DNA of 57,562 nt, taken from positions 1 to 57,562 of the forward strand of contig WHUX01000288.1 in the NCBI GenBank assembly GCA_015179025.1, in the 5' to 3' direction. This DNA comes from Terfezia claveryi. Lineage: Eukaryota; Ascomycota; Pezizomycetes; Pezizales; Pezizaceae. Below, in pieces: positions 31,331 through 41,357 of the stretch. How positions within the stretch are numbered: the stretch's first letter is position 1; the number at the start of each line of letters is the position of its first letter. The translations under genes and the position numbers were made by a program. The notes under the pieces are model-generated. The model searched no databases. It was not told the DNA's origin and worked only from the letters and a program-made list of their open reading frames with translations.

Positions 31331-31700
31331 CCTGTTGTTGGAAAATAAATAGGAAGCTAAATCATTGACAATGCTAGAAATATGACCCTGAGATACACCG
31401 AAAACTTGAAGCATATCCTTCAGGCGACCTGGTGAAGAAAACCGATATAATAGTATGCATAATGCTCGTTCTGGGGATCGAGCATAGCGATGGGACCGTG
31501 GAGAATCAACCCAATCTGACAACTTCAGATGTCCAATAAGCTCTCTGATCTCTGACTCGGAGAATCGAAAATTATCAGAACGTTCTAAGATCTCTCAGCA
31601 GCGTGAGAAGCTAGCTGAACCACCATCAGCCTTCGCTACAATTACTAAGAGTTGTGCATACCATACTGCACGGGCTAGCGGATCATCACGTGCAAGTGGA
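31331..31700 (-). pseudogene. PIF/Harbinger transposase, N-terminal part
   Basis: The minus strand reads YDPLARDDPLARAVWY (about 31700-31650), one in-frame stop near 31595, and then SPERALCILLYRFSSPGRLK followed by MLQVFGVSQGHISSIVNDLA (31470-31365). The latter is the helix-turn-helix region preceding the DDE_4 core. The frame is cut by the LINE and resumes at 27290. Confidence 0.65.
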
Positions 31701-31712
31701 TCATATTTTCGG

Positions 31713-33617
31713 CTATCTCCGGGAGGTACGAGATCTAGTTACACGACACCCTGAGGCCTCAAACGAGGTGTGCGAAGGCCCTGGGGTAGGGGAAGGGGGT
31801 GTATGGGGTATATCTGAACATGCAGGGGCTGGTGTAGCCAGCGTAATGGTGGATAAAATGGAACTTGACGACCCAATAGACACAATATCATCCTCGCTTT
31901 CCCAGCCTTCCAGCTCATCCCTGCTCCAACCCATATTCTCTGATCCAGACTCAAACGCACTAAGAGATACAAAAGAAACCCGCTTACCCTTTCTGCCCTT
32001 CTGCTTCGGAGTTTGTGGACCTGCTTTCTTCCTTGAACCTACCCGGATGGTCTTATTTGCTTGCTTTTCACACTTTTCACGCTTCTTTCGTTCTGCTTCC
32101 TCTCGCTTTTCATAAAGCTGCTTCAAAAACTTGCCATCCATAACAGTGCCTCCTCCGTGACCCAACTGCCATTGATCAGGCTTCACATTTAGGTTCTGTG
32201 CCTCCTTCCACTGGAGAAACGTCACATGCTCCAGTGCCTGATCTTGATCCGCCACAAGTACAAACTTTTCCAACTGGTGAATAAGATCCAATAAATCTGC
32301 ACGAGATAATTCAGAATCTTGAGATCGTAACTGAAGTGTTGCTTGTCGAACCTTTCTATGGATCTCTGCAGTATTTCGGGAGGTTGAAGGCTCAACTGGA
32401 TTAGGTAGGGGTGCTTTAGTCGCTTTAGTAGAGATCTCCGGTCTGAGCGTGAGTTTGTCTAAGACATGCTGTGGGTTATGTGGGATGAGGCCTACACCAT
32501 GCCAAGCACTAAGGATATTTTTTGGCGTATAGGTAGCCTTACGAGCAGCTACAAGCATAGGCAAAAAATTTCCTTTGTTGATTGTAACATTTCCAAATCG
32601 AACAAGATGATCTACCTGTTTCCCATATGCCTTCTGCAGGGGAGAGAACAAACTGACATCGAGTGGTTGGAGGAGGTGGGTCGAGTATGGTGGTAAACAA
32701 TATGCAATGATATTAACAGTTAAGCAGAATTCAATAAATTCAATACTTATATGTGAGCCATGACCATCCACAATTAATATCTGATATTCTCCTGCCTTAA
32801 TTGAACCTTTTGTTACTTTATGGAAATGTTGAATCCACTGAAGTCCAAGTGACCGACTTGTCTAACCTTTCTTAGAATAGCTAAACTTCCAGTTATCACA
32901 GTCAATCTCAGGGGATTTTAGAAATTGATACCATTCCATATAGTGTCCTACACCTTTATAAATAACCAGTGGAGGCAATACATTCCTACTTCTAGATATT
33001 GCTTCTACCACTGTTATCATCTCTCGATTGCCATCTGTAGCTAGCTTTCCAGTCATACCTCTACCCCGATAGAGGCAAATGACTTTAGCACGATCTGAAA
33101 TACCTTGGCGAAATCCCTTCTCATCCATATTATATGTGTGCCTGTCAAGAATATTATATAAGCGCCGGAGATACTACAATTTAGTAAAGTGGGATCGAAT
33201 TAGATTTGGGTCACTTGCTTTGATACGTTTCTTATCAAACTGGCTGCTGAGCTTGGAAACGAGTTAAGGATGTCGATTCAAAAACCTGGTAATCCAGTTT
33301 CTTCCTACTATAGACTCTTCATCCCATTCTTTTCCTTTGAGTAATGCTACTGCTTCCTTAACATGCGCAATCCTAGGAGGGAACCCCCACTCCTCTAGTT
33401 TCACAATCCATCGTACGATTGCCTTCTCCTCCGCAGGTGTACATAGCTGTCGTGATATATGTGCTTTAGATCGAGATTGTCCACCATCTAGACGTCGATG
33501 TAGGGTTGTATATCCAACTCCAAAAGCATCTGCTGTTTTCCGAATAGAGGGGTATTGGCCTCCTTCATATGCCAATATTGCAGAACGAATAGTAAGCTCC
33601 CATTTGGTTTCCTCCAT
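31713..33617 (-). pseudogene. Second pogo-like transposase, three RIP-type stops
   Basis: A single frame from ATG 33617 to TAG 31713 spans 635 codons. It has the N-terminal HTH (RKTADAFGVGYTTLHRRL), the CENP-B-type domain (about residues 60-118), and the DDE core: NMDEKGFRQG, ILIVDGHGSHISIEF and YCLPPYSTHLLQPLDVSLF. The Asp triad positions (DEKG, DGHGSH and the later Asp of PLD) look intact. Stops at 33264-33266 (CAA to TAA), about 33176 (CAG to TAG) and about 32864 (TGG to TAG) fit RIP. A Lys/Arg-rich linker and acidic serine-rich C terminus follow the core. Terminal inverted repeats were not resolved. Confidence 0.85.
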
Positions 33618-33989
33618 CTGCTAGGATTGCTTAAGCCTTCCCATTATGCTGTATTCCCATTAGTTCACTATTACTCTTATTAATTGCATGGCAATAAACG
33701 AAACCACTTACTAGATTTAGACTGGGAATTTTCCTTAACACTGCCTTTAATTTTCGCAGACCTCTGAAATAGCTTAAGGCGTGCCTCCAGGTGATTCCGT
33801 ATCCCTTGGTAAGTGTTGGATAGGTGTTGCGTTGACACTCCGTCAAGAACTGGTGCCGTGGTTGCCCCGCAAATACCCTATGCCGATCACCTTGGAGGCT
33901 GATCCACATGCACGTGATAATCCGGAGGCCCATGCAGTATGGTACTGCAAGTCAAAGGGATATCCAGGCACATCTCACAATGAATAAGA
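33618..33989. other. Gap between pogo and copia relicts
   Basis: No gene supported. At about 33893-33945 the plus strand reads DPHARDNPEAHAVWY, resembling the YDPLARDDPLARAVWY stretch on the minus strand at 31650-31700, so a short piece of Harbinger-like sequence may lie here in inverted orientation. Confidence 0.35.
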
Positions 33990-34628
33990 ATGTCGGACAA
34001 AGAAGCGAAACCAAAACCAAGCATGAACGTATGTCACTACTACACCACTACCTCCCACAAAGGCTGGTGGGTTGACTCATGCTCATCAGTTCACATTACT
34101 AATAACATTAATGACCTTATTAAACTCGAACTATGGAGGCAACCTGTTAGGATCGGTGCAGGGCCTATCTACTCATCTCACAAAGGAATGGCTACAACCC
34201 ATGATCTAACTCTCCAATCTGTTCTTTACATTGCTGACTTTCCAAAGAAAATCATTAGTTTCTCTGCACTTGTCAGAGATGGCTGGTCCCTCCTCTTGCA
34301 TGAGGAAAAAGGCGAGCTGAAAAAGAAGGAGAACTCAATCCAAGTTGAACAATAAGGAAGTCTGTATAGATTAAAACAGGCCGAGGCAAATCTGACTGAA
34401 ATGGAATGGCATGAAAGGTATGGTCACCTACCCTTTAGAGTATTTGCCTATATTCCTGAAGCTCCCCGACATCTGCGCAATTCCTTGATGCAATGTGAAC
34501 AATGCATCAAAGGAAAGATGGCTAAACCCACAACATACTTATATGGAATCTGGTCAACACGAGTTGGAGAATTGTTATATGTAGACCTATGTGGGCCATT
34601 CCTAGTAGCTGATATCCAGCAGCATCAG
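33990..34628 (+). pseudogene. Ty1/copia Gag-Pol fragment: protease, pre-integrase, start of integrase
   Basis: The frame from 33990 shows GWWVDSCSSVHITNN, a copia protease site (usual DSGAS altered to DSCSS), then a stop at 34353-34355 and, in the same frame, MEWHERYGHLPFRVF ... CEQCIKGKM, the H2C2 pre-integrase domain, followed by YVDLCGPF, the first integrase Asp. It breaks off exactly at the start of the large inverted repeat at 34629. The rest of the pol gene is not found on the other side. Confidence 0.8.
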
Positions 34629-35872
34629 TGTTCTGACCCATACACCTTTAAAGCCCACAAAGCAATGGGCCGCCCCACAGACCAATGGGCTGCTATAGCT
34701 GGGGAGGTCGACCCACCCAGCAGTGGCACTACTGTCCGGCCCATCCAGCAGTGGGCCCAGCCCATTCACCTTTTCACCGTCGCATGCACCAGTTGAACGA
34801 AATGCTCTATAAACGTTGCATACAAAATAATTATCACCATCCACATTGCATACAAAAACAATGACTGCACTAACAAATAAACAACCCTAAAATATGAGTT
34901 AATTATTACCACACCATAAACAAACCAATAATATTAACCTAAAAAACAAATCGAAATAAATTAAAAAACAGAATGCGACAGGCAAAATATAAATAAAATA
35001 AAAAAGAAAAGAAAAAAACCCAGAACGCAGGCTAGGTCTCATCGGGATTCGCAGTGAATATAGAATATAGGCATACAGATAAGTAGGCTCAAGATAATCT
35101 TATTATGAAGGCTTGCTTAATTAAGAGAAGGTAGCTAAACTGGAGGATATATTATATACACGGAAGTGCGGCTGGTTCATCCTACTCCTTCTCCTGCCCC
35201 TTCCCTCCGCCCCTAAGTCGTGCTGCCCTCTCTGCCACTAGTTCATGCCTTCCCTCCGCCGCTAGTTCGTGCTGCCCTCGCCCCATCCACATGAGCCTGC
35301 AATTCGGGGTCTATATTAGCCTGGATATCCACGTCTACATGAGCCTGCAATTGGGGATCCTTATTAGCCTCGATATCTGCGTTCATATAAGCCTGCAATT
35401 GGAGGGTCCTTAAGAGGCCCAATATCCACATCTACATGAGCTTGCAATTGGGGATCCTCATTAGCCTAGATATCCGCGTCTACATGAGCCTGCATTGAGG
35501 GGTCCTTAAAGCCTGGATATCTGCGTCCACATGTGCCGGCAATCGGGGTGTCTCTATTAGCCGGATATCCGCGTCTACATGAGCCGGCAATCAGGGGGTC
35601 TGTTAGCCTGGGGATCCGCATCTGCAATTCAGGGTCTATATTAGACCCTTCCCTCCTCTTACGTGGAATGAGAGAAAGAAGACTTCCATATTAGCGAGAT
35701 TGGGTACATTGCAGGCGGTACATCAAGCTGGTGAATGCGTGAATATTGGATATATCGGGGTTGGCCAGTTTAGGGTAAACACGGTAGATACGCTGCAGGC
35801 CGAATATCCAGCTGGAGAAGGGGCGAATATTGGGTATATTGTGGGCGGTACATCAAGCTGGAGAAAGGGCGA
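34629..35872 (+). repeat. Left arm of large inverted repeat (1244 bp)
   Basis: This segment is the reverse complement of 37289-38472, starting TGTTCTGACCCATACACC and ending GGAGAAAGGGCGA. The arms are practically identical over the stretches compared; the right arm lacks two short segments (about 40 and 23 bp near 34690-34775) that lie between small direct repeats. The outer part is AT-rich, the inner part holds 48-bp tandem repeats. It encodes no recognised protein; short frames in the two arms are mirror copies. Confidence 0.9.
35285..35640. repeat. ~48-bp tandem repeats in left arm
   Basis: Units of the type CATGAGCCTGCAATT-GGGGTC... TTAGCCTGGATATCC-CGTCTA recur about seven to eight times with substitutions and small indels. 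On the minus strand, part of the array could encode a 16-residue repeat (PQLQAHVDVDIQANID). Confidence 0.75.
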
Positions 35873-36002
35873 CATAACCTGTTGAAATACAGGTATGAAA
35901 TAATACACTGTAGACAACAGGCAGCAGGATTCTACCGAATATCCAATGAAGGAAGGGACGATGGTACGGAGTCTGTAGAGACTCTAACGGACGTACCAGG
36001 AG
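35873..36002. other. Unique sequence between left arm and copia LTR
   Basis: About 130 bp with no recognised feature. AGGAG directly before 36003 would be the copia target duplication, but the other LTR is missing. Confidence 0.35.
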
Positions 36003-36517
36003 TGTTGGAGCACAGCTAAAGAGCTATGCAAGTCGAGAAATAAAGAGGAGAAGATTTGAGTGAAAGATGGAATTATGTATGTGAATGAGATTGAAGTGTG
36101 AGCTGATGATTGTCTGAAGGTAGGGGAATTCCCTAGCTATATATACACGATTCCAGCTCTCAATTGAGCGTGCACATGCGTGCTAAACATGATTACAACA
36201 TACTCAACAGGTTTGAGTTTTATAACAATAAAGTTTGATAAAAAGTATAAGTGTAAATATAGTTCAACATGTGTGATAACATGTGTAATAGAGCTAAAAT
36301 AGAGTGTTTAGAGCGAGAATAACCTAGCTAACAACAGAGCAGTGCATGTGAAATGCAGGTGAAAATACTTAATCTATGTAAGTATAATGCATATGAATTA
36401 GACATATGTTGGAATGTAATTGGGAATGAATATTGCATGTGTAAGTGATTTGTGGTGTAGAAGCGAGCGTTTGTGAGCGTCTGTAAGCTATAGAGCTGTA
36501 GAGCGCATTTTTTAACA
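36003..36517 (-). repeat. 515-bp copia LTR
   Basis: On the minus strand a purine tract GTGAGGAGGGG directly precedes TGTTAAAAAATGCG, and the segment ends GCTCCAACA at 36003, giving TGTT/AACA ends. It follows the copia RNase H end at the expected distance, so it is the 3' LTR of the fragment at 36584-37045. Confidence 0.7.
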
Positions 36518-36583
36518 CCCCTCCTCACTAATCACGGCATGAATGGTCAAGTGCTAATAATTTAGCAGTCTCATTAAAAACCT

Positions 36584-37045
36584 TTGCATGATAAGAAAAA
36601 ACCCTGTGGGAAAAATAATCATGTAGAGGAAAAGAGTACTGGTATAAATTATTTGCTTCCCAAAACACCATCCCGCAGCACAGAGAAAGCTGGTCGAGCC
36701 ATTACTTTGGTACAGATATCTGCTAGATTTTCTGAGCCAGGTATATGGAGGACTACTAACTTGCCAGTTTCGACAAGATCACGAACATGGTGGTAAGCCA
36801 CATCGATATGCTTGCTGCGATCGCTTATACGAGGGTTGTGAGTCAGATCTACTGCTCCATCTCCATCCATGCTTAAGGCAGAGGGAATAAAGAAAATCCA
36901 AGTTCTTTCAGAGCTTTTTGAAGCCATAAGTGCTGTTTGGCAGCTAAGGATAACAAGACGTATTCAGCTTCAACAGTAGAAGTAGAGACACATGTCTGTT
37001 TCTATGAGCGCCAGCTAATGGTATTCATAGCTAGTTGAAAGATAT
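36584..37045 (-). pseudogene. Ty1/copia RNase H fragment
   Basis: The minus strand reads STSTVEAEYVLLSLAAKQHL (about 36990-36935) and DLTHNPRISDRSKHIDVAYH (about 36850-36790), then VLHIPGSENLADICTKVMAR (about 36740), the standard order of copia RNase H. A frameshift near 36920 separates the first block from the rest. The 5' side is truncated where the 29-bp minisatellite starts. Confidence 0.8.
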
Positions 37046-37050
37046 TACCT

Positions 37051-37284
37051 GGGGGAGGCAAGGGACAGCATTAGCCAGCGGGGGAGGCAATGGACAGCAC
37101 TAGCCAGCGGGGGAGGCAAGGGACAGTACAGCCAGCGGGGGAGGTAATGGACAGCATTAGCCAATGGGGGAGGTAATGGACAGCATTAGCTAGCGGGGGA
37201 GGCAATGGACAGCACTAGCCAGCGGGGGAGGTAAGGGACAGCAGTAGCCAGCGGGGGAGGTAATGGACAGCATTAGCGAGCGGG
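37051..37284. repeat. 29-bp minisatellite, about eight copies
   Basis: Units GGGGGAGGCAATGGACAGCA plus YTAGCCAGC run head to tail from 37051 to 37284 with few substitutions (C/T at the ninth base, A/G variants). It ends where the right arm of the large inverted repeat begins and has no counterpart next to the left arm. Confidence 0.9.
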
Positions 37285-37288
37285 ATAT

Positions 37289-38472
37289 TCGCCCTTTCTC
37301 CGGCTTGATGTACCGCCCACAACATACCCAATATTCACCCCTTCTCCAGCTGGATATTCGGCCTGCAGCGTATCCACCATGTTTACCCTGAACTGGCCAA
37401 CCCCGATATATCCAATATTCACGCATTCACCAGCTTGATGTACCGCCTGCAATGTACCCAATCTCGCTAATATGGAAGTCTTCTTTCTCTCATTCCATAT
37501 AGGAGGAGGGAAGAGTCTAATATAGACCCCGAATTGCAGGCTGATGTGGATGCGGATCCCCAGGCTAACAGACCCCCTGATTGCTGGCTCATGTAGACGC
37601 GGATATCCGGCTAATAGAGACACCCCGATTGCCGGCACATGTGGACGCAGATATCCAGGCTTTAAGGACCCCTCAATGCAGGCTCATGTAGACGCGGATA
37701 TCTAGGCTAATGAGGATCCCCAATTGCAAGCTCATGTAGATGTGGATATTGGGCCTCTTAAGGACCCTCCAATTGCAGGCTTATATGAACGCAGATATCG
37801 AGGCTAATAAGGATCCCCAATTGCAGGCTCATGTAGACGTGGATATCCAGGCTAATATAGACCCCGAATTGCAGGCTCATGTGGATGGGGCGAGGGCAGC
37901 ACGAACTAGCGGCGGAGGGAAGGCATGAACTAGTGGCAGAGAGGGCAGCACGACTTAGGGGCGGAGGGAAGGGGCAGGAGAAGGAGTAGGATGAACCAGC
38001 CGCACTTCCGTGTATATAATATATCCTCCAGTTTAGCTACCTTCTCTTAATTAAGCAAGCCTTCATAATAAGATTATCTTGAGCCTACTTATCTGTATGC
38101 CTATATTCTATATTCACTGCGAATCCCGATGAGACCTAGCCTGCGTTCTGGGTTTTTTTCTTTTCTTTTTTATTTTATTTATATTTTGCCTGTCGCATTC
38201 TGTTTTTTAATTTATTTCGATTTGTTTTTTAGGTTAATATTATTGGTTTGTTTATGGTGTGGTAATAATTAACTCATATTTTAGGGTTGTTTATTTGTTG
38301 TTTTTGTATGCAATGTGGATGGTGATAATTATTTTGTATGCAACGTTTATAGAGCATTTCGTTCGACTGGTGCATGCGACGGTGAAAAGGTGAATGGGTG
38401 CTGGGTGGGTCGACCTCCCCAGCTATAGCGGCCCATTGCTTTGTGGGCTTTAAAGGTGTATGGGTCAGAACA
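37289..38472 (-). repeat. Right arm of large inverted repeat (1184 bp)
   Basis: Reverse complement of 34629-35872, from TCGCCCTTTCTCC to GGGTCAGAACA. It carries the same 48-bp tandem array (about 37520-37885) and AT-rich outer part. The flank beyond 38472 is a gypsy fragment, unlike the copia flank of the left arm, and no target duplication links the two outer edges. Confidence 0.9.
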
Positions 38473-39837
38473 TGCCAAAGATCCCATGGGAAGAGACACC
38501 ACAGAACTGGGCAGATGCATACCCCGCTCTCTTCACACGAAATGCCAAACAGAGAACGCTAATAAACTGGACACCCAAGTCCCAAATAGACGGCAGAGAC
38601 CCCTCAGACAATGTTATTGTAGCCATCCCTCACGTCAACCCACAGGAAGACGGAAGATGCTATCTTAGGTCAACACCAACTTACTTCAGGCCTAGAGTGG
38701 GGTTCTCTAAGGGTAAGAAGGTCAGGGTCTTACTCGATAACTGTGCGAATCTATGCCTGGCAAACATGGACTTCCTCCAAAAACAGATCCCTGAACTGAA
38801 GGTAGATCGCAGCTTCATGACAGAAGTGAAAGGCATAGGCCAATCATCAACTGAAGGATTCGTACATATACCAATATACATTGACTGCATGTCTAGGGTT
38901 GGAGGCAAAACAGGGAAAGTGGAGCTTAACCTTGAAGTACATGTAATCAAAGATCTCCCTGTGGATATGGTCATCGGTATGGACGCGATATCTGCATACG
39001 GCATAGACACCATCATATCTCGTGAATTAGCTACCTTAACTGTGAACGGACAGGAACTTGCCTTCCCCATTGAGTTCAAGCCTTCGAAGACTCAGCACCA
39101 GATTAGCTCTCGAGAAGCATTCCCAGTGATTTGCAACAAGACCACTAAGATACCAGCGATGCATGAAGGTCCCATTGAAATCGTGACAGGTCTTAAACTG
39201 GAGGACGACTCAAATCCGTGGCTAGATCCCATGGTAATGAAGAATGACAACAGGGCATTTGCCCCCCTCAATGGGGGATGGGTCGCACCAGGACCAATGT
39301 CAAGAGGTCAGTCAAAGGTTCTGTTCGCAAATTTCTCATCTCGGCCAATGACAATACGTCGCGGACAAAGCAGGACTGCTTTGTCGCGACATCAATTACA
39401 CATGTCCCGGGCGGAGAGGAGGACATAGCACCACCAGAGATGTTCTCATGTGTTCCGAAGAGGAGCCCATTATCAGACTTATTCTTGCTAAGACAGGGGG
39501 AAAAATGGCATACCGAGGCAGAAGCAACACCAGCAGAAATAATCGATCCGCATAATAGGGATCCACCTCCAGCTACTGTACATAAGGCACCATCAACTGA
39601 TAAGTCCAACACATATGGTAAGAAAGGACTACCACCAGAGGACGACGACTTGCGGTTCGATATATCGGATACATATGGTAAGAAGCCAGGGCAACCACCA
39701 AGGGAGATCTTCGAAGTCCTGAGGCTGAGGACAGACGCATTTTCAATGGACGGCTCCCCTGGCAAAGTATCAACAGTGGAAATGACAATTGAAACCGACG
39801 AGACTGTATTCAGAATGTCTCCCTATATTTGGGACTA
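38473..39837 (+). pseudogene. Gypsy fragment with protease domain (different lineage)
   Basis: The first part is open to 39428 and shows a retropepsin-like site VRVLLDNCANLCLANMDFL (about 38725; usual DSG altered) and VIKDLPVDMVIGMDAI, then VLFANFSSRPMTIRRG. Around 39380 the coding signal moves to a second frame ending near 39837, which includes DISDTYGKKPGQPPREI and AFSMDGSPGKVSTVEM, the block just before the RT in one fungal gypsy lineage. The left edge coincides with the inverted-repeat arm and the right edge with another gypsy fragment. Confidence 0.65.
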
Positions 39838-40097
39838 CACTCAAATACCCTATTGTCCTGGGGATTCAATAGCTCCGGATGCATGATGTTTCCATCAACT
39901 TTGGCTCTGACACCTTGATTTTCAATAGTAAGAATTGTAAGAAGTACTGTAGTGCCTCACTGACTACTGTTAAGGGACTATATACTCTACCACCTCCAGT
40001 AAAAGACCCTAGCCAGGTGGTCGCAGAAACCCCCTTACCAAAACCTCTCAATATTAACTTCATTAGAGTCGGGGCTTTCACCTACCTTATCAGGAGG
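39838..40097 (+). pseudogene. Older gypsy, left piece (protease C-terminal part)
   Basis: LKYPIVLGIQ-stop-LRMHDVSINFGS ... LNINFIRVGAFTYLIRRY corresponds to the protease-RT linker of the young gypsy (its LKYPIVLGIPWLRMHNVSVSFGS). Only one nonsense change is seen (TGG to TAG). The frame stops at TA 40098-40099, where a pogo element starts, and resumes at 48603 with KLKVHALF. Confidence 0.85.
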
Positions 40098-40201
40098 TAC
40101 TGTATATGACGGGGAAGCAGAACACGACAGGGAAGCGGGACAATTTTGGCTAGATACATGCAAGTAGAAAAAAAGATACAAAATTCAATTCCGGTGCGGC
40201 C

Positions 40202-40689
40202 TCAATACTCGCTGCTGCTGGGGTGGGTTTGAGGGTACCCTGCGGAGCCTAGGAGCGGGTGTGGGTGTAGGGGGCACAGAGCTTGTGGTTCTATGGCCTG
40301 GTATAGTCCCCGGAGTCCGAACATAGATAGTACTGCCTTCAGAGCCACTTTCAATGCTCTCATATTCAGTATCATTGGCCCGAAAACTCGGACCTGATGC
40401 GCACGATGATGATGATGAGCTGATAGAAATGCAGGTAGTAGTGGTTGGACGGTTGGACCTTGGTGGGCGGTTGAATGTGACCATTTTGGAGGGGCCTGTG
40501 TCATTTCCTTGGCGTCTTCGGTGTGGACCTGTTGTGTATGACGTAGCTTCAACAAATCCTCCCCAGTGATAGCCTTAGCTTGTGTGAGCTTTGTACGCTT
40601 TCTTGCCTCCTTTACTTCCTCTACCTTAATTGCCAATGCTGCCTCAATCTGCTTTGCTCGGTCTTCTCCAAGATACCTCCATGTCAAAC
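40202..40689 (-). pseudogene. Pogo transposase C-terminal part (lightly mutated piece)
   Basis: Directly left of the gypsy, the minus strand reads LTWRYLGEDRAKQIEAALAI and KVEEVKEARKRTKLTQAKAI, then a Ser/Thr/Pro-rich tail. It continues in frame the codons IDGL at 46945-46956. Unlike the other piece, it has normal base composition. Confidence 0.75.
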
Positions 40690-41149
40690 TGTAACGAGGG
40701 CTCCGGGGACAAGGCGACCAAGGGGTACGCCGGGGCGAGGACAGGGACGAGGTAACACACACGTAGGAACGCTACGTGTGTGATCAGGGGAAAGGCTAGG
40801 GGCAAGGGCAAGAGGCAAGAGGGGCAGAGGGCAAGGAGCACGAGACACGCGGAGGCAGTTGCCGCGTGTGTCGGAGGGGGGCAGCTGTGCTGCAGAGTTA
40901 TTCACGGGACAAGGCAAGACGAGGGGGTGTACAAGGGAGGTACACCTTCGCGGAGAGACAAGGTCCTGTATTAGGTATACAAGACGTTGGATAGGGATCC
41001 AACGAGAGGGCGGAGAGAGCAAGCTATATATACAGGCTTCCTTCCTGGCCAAGGCCATCGGAAGGAATAAGGTTCCCGAGACCCCTTATCTCGGGAGCCG
41101 AGATAACAACAACGAGGTCAGACTAGGCTGGGAAGGGACGGTTGTGACA
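40690..41149 (-). repeat. 3' LTR of young gypsy
   Basis: Begins TGTCACAACC and ends CTCGTTACA on the minus strand. A TATATATA box lies near 41025-41035. It is almost identical to 46486-46944. Confidence 0.95.
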
Positions 41150-41357
41150 CTATCCCCCCTTTAGGCTCGGAGCCCCAGCGACGAAAGGCAAGGCGAAAGG
41201 CAAGGTGAAAAAACAAACCAACAAACTAACAAACAAAAGAGGCGAACAAAACCAATAACCCATAACACAACCCCAACGCCGGAAGTACGTACCAACAATA
41301 ACCACGACATCAACGACAATAACAACCCTGCTAACCAATTCCCGGACGACAAGAACA

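Noticed and set aside
34629..38472. Interpretation of the inverted repeat as an ordinary TIR transposon insertion
   Set aside because: No target-site duplication at the outer edges, and the two flanks come from different elements, so a single insertion into one site is not supported.
40354..40974. Open frames across the pogo/gypsy junction and in the LTR
   Set aside because: They cross a transposon boundary or lie antisense to known element genes and repeat identically in the other LTR.
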